A stretch of DNA of 64,000 nucleotides, taken from assembly GCF_013836145.1 (NCBI RefSeq), contig NZ_CP057483.1:2418001-2482000 (forward strand). Direction: 5' to 3'. Shown piece after piece: positions 25,806-33,971 of the stretch. Each line of letters starts with the position of its first letter. The first letter of the stretch is position 1. Below the pieces are notes generated by a model. That model worked only from the letters and a program-made list of their open reading frames with translations. It did not search any database and was not told the DNA's origin. Both the position numbers and the translations under genes were made by a program. This DNA is from Citrobacter sp. RHB25-C09. GTDB lineage: Bacteria > Pseudomonadota > Gammaproteobacteria > Enterobacterales > Enterobacteriaceae.

Positions 25806-26771
25806 ATGTCAGATTACCAGATGCTTGAGGTCCGGGTGAGGCAGGTTGAAACGATCACCCCTCACGTAAAGCGCTTCACCTTTGTTGCCCCAGACGGCGG
25901 CCCGCTGCCCGCGTTCAGCGGTGGCAGCCATATCCTTGTTCAGATGCAGGAGGGTGAAAATCATTACAGCAATGCCTACTCGCTGATAAGCAGCCCCTTT
26001 GATACCTCCTGTTATCAGATTGCCGTGCGTCTGGAAGAAGATTCCCGGGGCGGTTCTCGTTTTATGCATCAGCAGGTCGCACCGGGCGATACGCTGGTTG
26101 TCTCTTCCCCAAATAACCTTTTTGCCCTTGCTGAACAGGCACCGAAACATATCCTGATCGCCGGAGGCATCGGCATTACGCCTTTTTTATCGCATATTCC
26201 GGAGCTGGTGCAGCGTCAGGCGCTGTGGCAACTCCATTATTGTTCCCGTTCGCCGGAAAGCTGCGCCTTCATGGAGGAGCTACAGCAGCACGGCTGCGCA
26301 GACCGCATTAGCATGCATCTTTCCAGCGAGGGAACCCGCCTGGATCTGGCGCGAATGCTGGCGAATGTCGAACCGGGCAGCCATATCTATACCTGTGGTC
26401 CGGCCGCGCTAAATGAGGCAGTCAGCACTGCGGCAGCCCATGCGGGCATCGACAGCGCATATTTGCACTTCGAACAGTTCGCTATAGAAGACAAAACGGG
26501 CAATGCCTTCACGCTGGTGTTGGCGCGTTCTGGTCGTGAACTTGAGGTGCCGGAAGAGTTGACCATTTTGCAGGTCATTGAAAACCACAAGGCCGCAAAG
26601 GTGGAGTGTCTGTGCCGTGAAGGCGTTTGTGGCACCTGTGAGACGGCTATCCTTGAAGGCGAAGCCGACCATCGTGACCAGTATTTCAGCGACGAGGAGC
26701 GGGCAAGTCAGCAAAGTATGCTGATCTGCTGCTCCCGAGCGAAGGGTAAACGGCTGGTGTTGGATCTGTGA
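25806..26771 (+). CDS. yeaX: Carnitine monooxygenase reductase subunit (CntB/YeaX)
   Basis: Electron-transfer partner of YeaW, 321 residues, the E. coli YeaX length. Domain order is that of the VanB/phthalate dioxygenase reductase group. A flavin (FMN) barrel comes first (1-about 105, with NAYSLISSP), then an NAD-binding domain (IAGGIGITPFLSH, about 117-130; YTCGP at 195-199). The C-terminal plant-type ferredoxin has Cys270, Cys275, Cys278 and Cys308 (C-x4-C-x2-C-x29-C). Start ATG 25806 follows GGGAGTAATACG. It is the last gene of the yeaV-yeaW-ALDH-yeaX unit and is followed by a REP palindrome. Confidence 0.94.
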   Translation: MSDYQMLEVRVRQVETITPHVKRFTFVAPDGGPLPAFSGGSHILVQMQEGENHYSNAYSLISSPFDTSCYQIAVRLEEDSRGGSRFMHQQVAPGDTLVVSSPNNLFALAEQAPKHILIAGGIGITPFLSHIPELVQRQALWQLHYCSRSPESCAFMEELQQHGCADRISMHLSSEGTRLDLARMLANVEPGSHIYTCGPAALNEAVSTAAAHAGIDSAYLHFEQFAIEDKTGNAFTLVLARSGRELEVPEELTILQVIENHKAAKVECLCREGVCGTCETAILEGEADHRDQYFSDEERASQQSMLICCSRAKGKRLVLDL

Positions 26772-26778
26772 ATGAATA

Positions 26779-26803
26779 CCCGGTGGCGCTTTCGCTTACC
26801 GGG
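26779..26803. repeat. REP-type palindrome between yeaX and rnd
   Basis: CCCGGT-GGCGCTTTCGCTT-ACCGGG, the same ACCGGGC-ended variant as at 12348, again between convergent gene ends. Confidence 0.75.
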
Positions 26804-26828
26804 CCTTTAGCGTCGTGCGCACTGCCCG

Positions 26829-27956
26829 TTAGCGCGGGTATTCCAGTAACAGCGCGTTCAGTTTCTCAGCCATCAGCTCTGCGCGCCAGCCGGAAACCAG
26901 CTCCGGCTGCGAACTTTGTGGCTTTAATTTCCAGTGCCAGTTAAGCAACTGGTTAATCTGACGACGGGATGCCAGCAGTTCAGCGCTAACGTTATGCTCC
27001 GCGCTCACCTCAGTCACCAGGGCTTTGATGGCTTTGAACGCTTTGCGGTAGCCCGGCATATCCATCAGGTTCAGCAGTGGCTCCGGCAGCGCCTCTTCCG
27101 GTAACGCCTGGGCTTTCGCAACCAGCGCAATTAGCGTTTTACCGTGGAAGCGAATTTCACTGCCGGAAAGTCCGAGGCTATCCAATTCACCCAGGCTGCC
27201 CGGCATATAGCGCGCCACCGCCCACAGATGTTCTTCACGAACCACGAAATTCACCGCTAAATCACGTTCACGCGCTTTACGCAGGCGCCAGTCGGCAAGC
27301 AGTTGCAGGCAGGCAAGTTGGCGGGTGCGTAGCTGCCAGGCATTGGTAATCTCACGCCAGGCGTCTTCCGGCGCGAGGATCTCCTGGCGACGGTTTTGCA
27401 TCAGGCGACATTCATCCAGTGCCGCAGGCAGCCAACCCGCTTCTGCGGTTTCTGCCATCAGTTTTTCAGCAATCGGCAACAGATACCAGACGTCCGCAGC
27501 CGCATATTCACACTGACGTTCCGTCAGCGGGCGAGCCAACCAGTCGGTACGCGATTCGCTTTTGTCCAGCGCCACGCCGGTGAACTCTTCCACCATCGAC
27601 GCAAATCCCCACGACAGCGGACGGCCGCAGAATGCCGCCAGAATTTGCGTATCGATCAGCGGCTGAGGGAGTTCGCTAAACGCATTGAGGAAAACTTCCA
27701 GATCTTCGCTGCCAGCATGCAGATACTTGGTTATCGCGGTATCACTCAAAATGGCCTTCAGCGGCGACCAGTCGGTAATGCCATGCGGATCGATGAGCGC
27801 AACATGCTCGCCATCGAACAACTGAATCAGCCCCAGCTGTGGATAATAGGTGCGGGTACGAACAAACTCAGTATCCAGGGCAATCGCAGGAAACGCGCGA
27901 ACCGCTTCGCACAGCGTCGCCAGCGCGTCGTCGGTGGTGATCATTTGGTAATTCAA
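26829..27956 (-). CDS. rnd: Ribonuclease D
   Basis: 3'-to-5' exoribonuclease that trims tRNA precursors and other structured small RNAs. It is 375 residues, as in E. coli. The DEDDy exonuclease domain has ALDTEFVRTRTYYP (first two acids, residues about 26-40), KYLHAGSEDLEVF (third acid) and the YAAADVWYL block with Tyr and Asp. Two helical HRDC domains fill the C-terminal half. Start 27956 reads MNYQMITTDD; E. coli uses an unusual start here, and the codon at 27956-27954 is TTG. A terminator separates it from fadD upstream. Confidence 0.95.
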   Translation of the reverse strand: MNYQMITTDDALATLCEAVRAFPAIALDTEFVRTRTYYPQLGLIQLFDGEHVALIDPHGITDWSPLKAILSDTAITKYLHAGSEDLEVFLNAFSELPQPLIDTQILAAFCGRPLSWGFASMVEEFTGVALDKSESRTDWLARPLTERQCEYAAADVWYLLPIAEKLMAETAEAGWLPAALDECRLMQNRRQEILAPEDAWREITNAWQLRTRQLACLQLLADWRLRKARERDLAVNFVVREEHLWAVARYMPGSLGELDSLGLSGSEIRFHGKTLIALVAKAQALPEEALPEPLLNLMDMPGYRKAFKAIKALVTEVSAEHNVSAELLASRRQINQLLNWHWKLKPQSSQPELVSGWRAELMAEKLNALLLEYPR

Positions 27957-27987
27957 ATTGCATTCTCTTCGGTTTACGCCAAAAAAA

Positions 27988-28007
27988 ACGCCGGAGTCAT
28001 CCGGCGT
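27988..28007 (-). terminator. Terminator of fadD
   Basis: Minus-strand stem ACGCCGG / CCGGCGT with loop ATGACT, followed by an eight-T tract. It lies 20 bases after the fadD stop and before rnd. Confidence 0.9.
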
Positions 28008-28026
28008 CTGGCGTGTTGCTTAACGC

Positions 28027-29712
28027 TTAGCCCTTATTGTCCACTTTGGCGCGCGCTTCGTCACGTAATTCTCGACGTAAAATTTTACCGACGTTTGATT
28101 TCGGTAGCTCATCACGGAATTCGACCAATTTCGGGACTTTATACCCCGTTAACTGGCGTCGGCAGAAAGTCACCAGCGCTTCATCAGTGAGGGAAGGATC
28201 TTTTTTGACGACGAAGATTTTTACTGCCTCGCCGCTGCTCCCTGACGGTACGCCGACAGCAGCCACTTCCAGCACGCCGGGGTGCTGCATCACAACGTCT
28301 TCAATTTCGTTCGGGTAGACGTTAAAGCCGGACACCAGGATCATATCTTTCTTGCGATCGACGATGCGCAGGAAGCCTTCATCGTCCATCACGGCGATAT
28401 CACCGGTGTGCAGCCAGCCATTTTTGATGATCTCATCGGTTGCATCAGGACGCTGCCAGTAGCCCAGCATCACCTGTGGCCCCTTCACGCATAGTTCGCC
28501 TGGCTGATCCGGCGGCACCTCGTTGTCGTCGTCATCAACCAGTTTAGCCTCGGTTGACGGTACCGGCAGGCCAATGCTGCCGCTATGGTAGTCAATATCG
28601 TGCGGATTAACGCTGACCAGCGGCGCACACTCGGTCAGTCCATACCCTTCCAGTAAATACTGACCCGTTAGTTTGACCCAGCGTTCCGCCACGGCCTGTT
28701 GCACTGGCATACCACCGCCAGCCGAAAGATGCAGCGTAGAAAAGTCCAGTTGCTGGAACTCTTTATTGTTCAGCAACGCGTTAAACAGCGTATTCACCCC
28801 TGTCATGGCGGTAAACGGATATTTTGCCAGCTCTTTTACCAGCCCAGGAATATCACGCGGGTTGGTAATCAACAGGTTTTGACCACCCAGTTCGATGAAC
28901 AACAGGCAATTCATAGTGAGAGCAAAAATGTGATACAGCGGCAGTGCAGTCACCACCAGCTCTTTCCCCGGGTGCAGCAGCGGCCCATAGGTGGCTTTCA
29001 CCTGCTCCAGGTTAGCAAGCATGTTGCGGTGCGTCAGCATTGCGCCTTTCGCAACGCCGGTTGTCCCGCCGGTGTATTGCAAAAACGCCAGGTCCTCTGG
29101 CACGACTTCCGGCTTCACATACTGCATGCGGTAGCCGGCTTGCAACGCACTGCGGAAAGAAATGGCGTCTGGCAGATGGTATTTCGGCACCAGTCGCTTG
29201 ATGTATTTCACGACGAAGTTAACGACCGTCCCTTTAGCCGTTGAAAGCTGATCGCCCATGCGGGTCAGGATCACATGCTTCACGCTGGTTTGACTAACCA
29301 CTTTCTCGAGGGTGTGAGCGAAGTTGGACACGATGACTATCGCCGCCGCGCCGCTGTCGTTTAACTGATGCTCCAGTTCACGCGGGGTGTACAGTGGGTT
29401 CACGTTCACCGCGATCATCCCGGCGCGCAAAACACCAAACAACGCCACCGGATATTGCAGCAGGTTCGGCATCATCAGCGCAACGCGGTCCCCCTTCTTT
29501 AAGCCCAGCCCCTGTTGCAGGTACGCAGCGAATGCACGGCTGCGCTCTTCAAGCTTGCGGAAGGTCATGACCTCCCCCATGTTCAAAAAGGCAGGCTGAT
29601 CGGCATAACGCGCGACAGCATGTTCAAACAGTTCCACCAGGGATTGATAACGGTCAGGATTGATCTCCGCAGGAACATCAGCGGGATAACGGTTTAGCCA
29701 AACCTTCTTCAC
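28027..29712 (-). CDS. fadD: Long-chain fatty acyl-CoA synthetase
   Basis: AMP-forming ligase that activates incoming long-chain fatty acids to acyl-CoA at the inner membrane, feeding beta-oxidation and supplying the FadR ligand. It is 561 residues from a GTG at 29712-29710 (MKKVWLNRYPADV), with GAGGTGATGTA upstream; E. coli fadD also lacks ATG, using TTG. The AMP-binding motif YTGGTTGVAKGAML lies near residue 210 and the FACS signature NGWLHTGDIAVMDDEGFLRI near 430. A C-terminal Lys lies in PKSNVGKILRREL. A FadR operator sits about 70 bp upstream of the start. Confidence 0.97.
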   Translation of the reverse strand: MKKVWLNRYPADVPAEINPDRYQSLVELFEHAVARYADQPAFLNMGEVMTFRKLEERSRAFAAYLQQGLGLKKGDRVALMMPNLLQYPVALFGVLRAGMIAVNVNPLYTPRELEHQLNDSGAAAIVIVSNFAHTLEKVVSQTSVKHVILTRMGDQLSTAKGTVVNFVVKYIKRLVPKYHLPDAISFRSALQAGYRMQYVKPEVVPEDLAFLQYTGGTTGVAKGAMLTHRNMLANLEQVKATYGPLLHPGKELVVTALPLYHIFALTMNCLLFIELGGQNLLITNPRDIPGLVKELAKYPFTAMTGVNTLFNALLNNKEFQQLDFSTLHLSAGGGMPVQQAVAERWVKLTGQYLLEGYGLTECAPLVSVNPHDIDYHSGSIGLPVPSTEAKLVDDDDNEVPPDQPGELCVKGPQVMLGYWQRPDATDEIIKNGWLHTGDIAVMDDEGFLRIVDRKKDMILVSGFNVYPNEIEDVVMQHPGVLEVAAVGVPSGSSGEAVKIFVVKKDPSLTDEALVTFCRRQLTGYKVPKLVEFRDELPKSNVGKILRRELRDEARAKVDNKG

Positions 29713-29784
29713 TACATCACCTCTAAAATGTGTGTTCGTCGTCATCTCAACCCCAGATAATAAACAAGCTGTTAACATAATATT

Positions 29785-29801
29785 AACTCAGCGTACCAGT
29801 T
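29785..29801. promoter_or_regulatory. FadR operator upstream of fadD
   Basis: AACTGGTACGCTGAGTT on the minus strand closely matches the FadR consensus (A-N-C-TGGT-N-CGA-N-N-GTT type, with CTGGT in one arm and AGTT in the other). Its place 73 bp before the fadD start fits FadR repression. Confidence 0.75.
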
Positions 29802-29870
29802 TATTTATTACTCGACTGAAAGGTTGCGAAGCACGTCACTATTTATTTTTATTCCTGCGTACATAAAGCA

Positions 29871-29895
29871 GAAACAGCGGACCAGCCGCTGTTTC
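29871..29895. terminator. Terminator-like hairpin downstream of yeaY
   Basis: Perfect 10-bp stem GAAACAGCGG / CCGCTGTTTC with 5-nt loop. A T-tract follows on the plus strand (TTTTA) but only TGCTTTAT on the minus strand, so strength for yeaY is uncertain. Confidence 0.55.
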
Positions 29896-29916
29896 TTTTA
29901 CTGATAATACAAAGGG

Positions 29917-30504
29917 TTACTCTGTGACTATCGTTTGAACTTGGGCGGGACCTGGGTTATACCATCCCCAACCGCCATAACCATAGCCACGTGGCCAGCC
30001 TCGTCCGCCATAAAACCACGGATCGATAGGTTGTGGCGGCATCACTACCTGTTGGGTAACCCGCCAGCGTTTATAGCCCGTCACGTCCATGGTCATATAA
30101 TTATACGCGGTGTTCCCCACCTTCCCTTCAATGCTTCCGGTGATCGGCCCCACAACGGTAACCAGTTGACCGCGAAAGTCGACCGGGTCAAGAAAGCCAT
30201 TCACATTGGCGTAGATACGACCACGCGACGCTTCTCCGAGGATGGGGCGCGCCCCGCTATCAAGCGGAACTGTGGCAATCTCCAGGCGGGTTTTCCCTTG
30301 CTGGTTCAGCACTTCGACAACTTTACCGCCAAAGCGCGCTTCCTGACCGACATACAGCTGCGGGGCGTTCATCACGCGCAGCAGATCCTGTTGCGGTGTC
30401 GGGCTGGAGCCCTTAATTGCATCCGGAACGGTAACGCAGCCGCTCAATGTCAGCGCGACCACGCCGGCAAGCAGGCCATGAATAATCTGTTTTTGAACCG
30501 CCAT
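29917..30504 (-). CDS. yeaY: Slp-family outer-membrane lipoprotein YeaY
   Basis: Lipoprotein of 195 residues from ATG 30504-30502 (MAVQKQIIHGLL), with AGGAGTCGCAGT upstream. The signal peptide ends in lipobox LSGC (Cys about 23). The body carries the Slp domain found in starvation-inducible lipoproteins (AGVV...; YVGQEARFGGKVVEV, GRIYANVNGFLDPVDFRGQ). The C-terminal tail is rich in Gly, Tyr, Trp and Pro (GGRGWPRGYGYGGWGWY), suggesting an exposed low-complexity end. Function is unknown; E. coli yeaY belongs to the envelope-stress sigma-E regulon. It lies just downstream of tsaB on the same strand, as in E. coli. Confidence 0.92.
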   Translation of the reverse strand: MAVQKQIIHGLLAGVVALTLSGCVTVPDAIKGSSPTPQQDLLRVMNAPQLYVGQEARFGGKVVEVLNQQGKTRLEIATVPLDSGARPILGEASRGRIYANVNGFLDPVDFRGQLVTVVGPITGSIEGKVGNTAYNYMTMDVTGYKRWRVTQQVVMPPQPIDPWFYGGRGWPRGYGYGGWGWYNPGPAQVQTIVTE

Positions 30505-30573
30505 ACTGCGACTCCTTTTCTCAGTACAATGCCCCGACATTTCGCTGATTCCTGCGGGGCTTACTACTGAGAT

Positions 30574-31269
30574 TCATTCTTTTCCGGGAAGTTTCTTCCA
30601 GGCAACGTTGTTACGCAAATAAACCGGTTCAGCATGCTCAACGGCGACCGTTTTACCTGCGGCCAGCATCTGAGAAGCGATCGGCAACATGTCTTCCGCA
30701 GCCGGGAGCAGGACCTCGCCGTCCCGCAGTGCCAGACCGCAGTCGTTGCCGAGTTCCGGCCATGCCGGCCAGCCTGTTCCTACGGTAACCCATTCGCCGG
30801 AAAGCTGTTGCAGACGTTCTGTCACCTGCTCAGGGGTTAATACCGCTTCCGTTTCTTCACCGTGCCAGACACCGTTTTCGTCACGCTGATATTCTGCCCA
30901 GTAGACCTCGCCCATGCGGGCGTCAATGGCCGCTAGCACACGCGTCGCGCCATTTTTACGCCAGGCGCCCTGCGCCATCGTCGCCAGCGTAGAGACGCCA
31001 ATCATCGGTAGTTCCGCCCCCAGCGCCAGCCCTTGAGCGATACCGATACCAATGCGCACGCCGGTAAAACTGCCAGGTCCGCGACCGTAGGCAAGCGCGT
31101 CAAGTTCAGTCAGAGAGGTTGCGTTGATGGTGAGAATATCCTGCACCATCGGCAGGATACGTTGCGTGTGTTCACGTGGGCAAAGCTCAAAGTGAGCATT
31201 GATAGTACCGTCATTCCACAGAGCGACAGAGCAGGCCTCTGTGGCGGTATCGATAGCCAGAATTCGCAT
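30574..31269 (-). CDS. tsaB: tRNA threonylcarbamoyladenosine biosynthesis protein TsaB
   Basis: Component of the TsaBDE complex that puts threonylcarbamoyl on A37 of ANN-decoding tRNAs. TsaB is a catalytically inactive ASKHA-fold paralogue that scaffolds TsaD. It is 231 residues, as in E. coli (YeaZ). The N-terminal MRILAIDTATEACSVALW is the actin-like phosphate-binding start. YGRGPGSFTGVRIGIGIAQGLALG is the family signature. Start ATG 31269. It lies downstream of yoaA in the same orientation with a 57-base gap, as in E. coli, so co-transcription is likely. Confidence 0.95.
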   Translation of the reverse strand: MRILAIDTATEACSVALWNDGTINAHFELCPREHTQRILPMVQDILTINATSLTELDALAYGRGPGSFTGVRIGIGIAQGLALGAELPMIGVSTLATMAQGAWRKNGATRVLAAIDARMGEVYWAEYQRDENGVWHGEETEAVLTPEQVTERLQQLSGEWVTVGTGWPAWPELGNDCGLALRDGEVLLPAAEDMLPIASQMLAAGKTVAVEHAEPVYLRNNVAWKKLPGKE

Positions 31270-31326
31270 GGGTCTTCGTGCTTAGATCAGTAAAATTGGC
31301 CGCATATTATCATAGTCCGTAACAAA

Positions 31327-33237
31327 TTACTCGGACGACGGAATAGCAAGAAAACGAACGGCGCGGGCAATGTCCCGGGTGCGCGGCGCAGGCGGTAGGC
31401 TGGCAAGAAATGTGGCGCCGTAAGGACGCATCACCAGACGGTTATCGCATATCACCAATACGCCACGATCGTCAGCGTCGCGGATGAGACGCCCTACCCC
31501 CTGTTTGAGGGTGATCACCGCGTCAGGCAGTTGCACGTCGTCAAACGGATCGCCGCCGCGTAACCGGCAGTCTTCCATCCGCGCCTTAAGTAACGGATCG
31601 TCCGGTGAGGTAAAGGGCAATTTGTCGATGATCACCAGCGAGAGCGTGTCACCACGGACATCCACTCCTTCCCAAAAACTGCTGGTTGCCACCAACAGCG
31701 CATTCCCGGCGCTGATAAATTGCTGCAACAGTTGCCCTTTACTGGTTTCCCCCTGTAGCAGCACCGGCAGCGTCATGGTGGCGCGAAACTGCTCAGCCAG
31801 ATCCCGCATCATCGCGTGTGACGTGCACAGCATAAAGCAGCGCCCGTTATTGGCTTCGATGATCGGCCTTAACATTGCGGCCAACTGTCGGGCTGCGCCG
31901 GGCTGGTTGGTTTGCGGCAGATTGCGCGGAACGCAAAGCAGCGCCTGCCGCGTATAATCAAACGGGCTTGGCAACAGCAGCGATTCGGCCTGTTCAATAC
32001 CCAGACGTTCGGTGAAATGGTGCAGATCGTCATTTACCGACAGCGTGGCGGAGGTAAATATCCAGCTTCCCGGTTTCTGCTCCATCACCTCCTTGAATTT
32101 ATCCGCCACCGTCAGCGGCGTCAGCGCGAGAGTAAAGTTGCGCGAGGTGCATTCGTACCAGTAGCTATAGCCAGGCTGGTTAATCTCTTTCAGGCGCTTC
32201 AGACGCGCCCGGTACAGGGTGGCGCGTTCAAAAGCGGCATCGAGCAGCGCAGAGCGTCCCAGCGACAGTTTTGCCACGTCGTAACACAACTCCAGCGTAT
32301 CATCGAGCAGCAGGAAAGCGCGCTGTACCCGTTGGTCCGCCAGCAGTTCACGCAGATTGCCACGGTAGCCGGGTTCGCCCAGTTGCAGACGAAAATCCTG
32401 CGCGCTTTGTGCGAGACGATCGGCGCACTTTTGCAATTGTTGAGTATCCTTAAGCTCGGTACGGTAGGCAATCGTGATGTCCTTTGCCAGATCCATCAAC
32501 TGACGGCTGGAAAGCGACTGGCCAAAATACTGGCTGGCAATATCGGGCAACTGATGCGCTTCGTCGAAGATCATCACCTCCGCCTCCGGAATCAGCTCAC
32601 CAAACCCACTCTCTTTCACCACCATATCGGCAAGGAATAGATGATGGTTTACCACCACCACATCCGCATCCATCGCCTTTTTACGCGCTTTTACCACGAA
32701 GCAGTCTTTATACAGCGGACAGTCGCTGCCGAGGCAGTTGTCGTTAGTACTGGTGACTAACGGCCAAGCCTGAGAATCTTCCGCTACACTAATGCAGGTG
32801 CTGATATCACCATCCTGAGTCTGATTCGACCACGAACGCAGCAGGATCACATCACTTAAGGTCTGCACCGGGAGGTCGCCGCCGGCCAGCGCCTGCTGTT
32901 CGAGGCGCTCAAGGCACAAGTAGTTGGAGCGCCCTTTGAGCAGCGCCATTTTCCCGGTGTATTTAAGGGCTTTTGCGACCGTCGGAAGGTCACGACTATA
33001 AAGCTGATCCTGTAACGCCTTCGAACCGGTGGAGATGATCACCTTCTTTTTGGCGCGCAGGGCGGGTGCCAGGTAGGCGTAGGTTTTTCCCGTCCCCGTC
33101 CCCGCCTCAACAACTAAAGGTTGTGAGCTTTTTATAGCCTGTGTGACGGCAACAGCCATCTGTCGCTGTGGCTCGCGCGGTTTAAAGCCAGGTATCGCTT
33201 TAGCCAGCTGACCTTCTGGTGCAAAATCGTCCGTCAC
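31327..33237 (-). CDS. yoaA: DinG/XPD-family DNA helicase YoaA
   Basis: Superfamily 2 iron-sulfur helicase of 636 residues. In E. coli YoaA pairs with the clamp-loader chi subunit HolC in replication-fork repair. Motif I is VEAGTGTGKTYAYLAPAL (residues about 42-60). The four-cysteine Fe-S region includes CLGSDCPLYKDC, with further Cys upstream. The DEAH box is MIFDEAHQLPDI. C-terminal helicase motifs include SFWEGVDVRGD and QGVGRLIRDADDRG. Start ATG 33237. It is divergent from yoaB and lies upstream of tsaB on the same strand. Confidence 0.95.
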   Translation of the reverse strand: MTDDFAPEGQLAKAIPGFKPREPQRQMAVAVTQAIKSSQPLVVEAGTGTGKTYAYLAPALRAKKKVIISTGSKALQDQLYSRDLPTVAKALKYTGKMALLKGRSNYLCLERLEQQALAGGDLPVQTLSDVILLRSWSNQTQDGDISTCISVAEDSQAWPLVTSTNDNCLGSDCPLYKDCFVVKARKKAMDADVVVVNHHLFLADMVVKESGFGELIPEAEVMIFDEAHQLPDIASQYFGQSLSSRQLMDLAKDITIAYRTELKDTQQLQKCADRLAQSAQDFRLQLGEPGYRGNLRELLADQRVQRAFLLLDDTLELCYDVAKLSLGRSALLDAAFERATLYRARLKRLKEINQPGYSYWYECTSRNFTLALTPLTVADKFKEVMEQKPGSWIFTSATLSVNDDLHHFTERLGIEQAESLLLPSPFDYTRQALLCVPRNLPQTNQPGAARQLAAMLRPIIEANNGRCFMLCTSHAMMRDLAEQFRATMTLPVLLQGETSKGQLLQQFISAGNALLVATSSFWEGVDVRGDTLSLVIIDKLPFTSPDDPLLKARMEDCRLRGGDPFDDVQLPDAVITLKQGVGRLIRDADDRGVLVICDNRLVMRPYGATFLASLPPAPRTRDIARAVRFLAIPSSE

Positions 33238-33366
33238 ACTACCCCCTGTTAATTTGAACAGGGATTATGTCAGGCTGGCGGGTGTTATGCCAGTTGAAGA
33301 GATGACGACGCGCTGACAATATGGCAGTCTTGCCACCTTAAGCGGAACGTTAATGAGGAAGGGTTT

Positions 33367-33711
33367 ATGACTATCATCCGTATCGATGCTGAAGATCGTT
33401 GGTCTGACGTAGTGATCCACAATAATACGCTATATTACACCGGAGTTCCGGCCAACCTCGACGCTGACGCGTTCGAGCAAACCGCCAATACTCTGGCGCA
33501 AATTGATGCCGCGCTGGAAAAACAGGGCAGCAGCAAATCGCGCATTCTTGATGCCACCATTTTCCTTGCTGATAAAAGCGATTTTGCAGCCATGAACAAA
33601 GCCTGGGATGCCTGGGTGGTTGCCGGTCATGCACCGGTGCGTTGTACAGTTCAGGCCGGGTTAATGAACCCGAAGTACAAAGTCGAGATCAAGATTGTCG
33701 CGGCGGTTTAA
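33367..33711 (+). CDS. yoaB: RidA/YjgF-family protein YoaB
   Basis: Small protein of 114 residues in the RidA (reactive intermediate imine deaminase) superfamily. RidA proteins hydrolyse enamine or imine intermediates released by PLP enzymes. The conserved Arg that binds the carboxylate in active RidA members is probably the one in HAPVRCTVQAGL near residue 95. The GVPANLDADAFEQTANTLAQ and FLADKSDFAAMNKAWDAW stretches fit the family. Start ATG 33367 follows AATGAGGAAGGGTTT. The substrate of YoaB is not known. It is convergent with yoaH. Confidence 0.92.
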   Translation: MTIIRIDAEDRWSDVVIHNNTLYYTGVPANLDADAFEQTANTLAQIDAALEKQGSSKSRILDATIFLADKSDFAAMNKAWDAWVVAGHAPVRCTVQAGLMNPKYKVEIKIVAAV

Positions 33712-33718
33712 CCCGCCG

Positions 33719-33898
33719 CTATTCGTCTTCATCCTCAAAACGCGCCACAATCCGCTCGCCGGTATGGGTGGCGCGCAGCTCTTCTGCCACCAGCGCAATG
33801 GCCTGACCGCTGCTCATTCCTTGTGACATCAGTTCCTGAATGCGTTCGACCGCTTTCTGTTGCTGTTCATGACTGAGTGAAGGTAATCCTGCAAACAT
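33719..33898 (-). CDS. yoaH: Small protein YoaH (UPF0181), 59 residues
   Basis: An uninterrupted 59-codon frame runs from ATG 33898-33896 to TAG 33721-33719, reading [20 protein letters not shown] and ending RFEDEDE. It matches E. coli YoaH (59 residues) almost throughout. A ribosome-binding sequence AGGAGTTAACG precedes the start. The chain is highly charged, with a predicted helix over the [20 protein letters not shown] part and an acidic tail. Function is unknown (UPF0181). It is divergent from pabB and convergent with yoaB, the E. coli arrangement. Confidence 0.93.
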
Positions 33899-33971
33899 CG
33901 TTAACTCCTGCTAAATTATTTGCGCTAATTATTTCATGCTACCCGGCACATAGCCAGAACAGTCAGGATCA

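Noticed and set aside
27396..28190. 264-codon plus-strand open frame
   Set aside because: Antisense to rnd and the fadD end, crosses the fadD terminator; low-complexity Arg/Gln-rich product typical of shadow frames.
29935..30570. 211-codon plus-strand open frame
   Set aside because: Antisense to yeaY, whose lipobox and Slp domain are clear.
31912..32640. 242-codon plus-strand open frame
   Set aside because: Entirely antisense to the conserved helicase yoaA.
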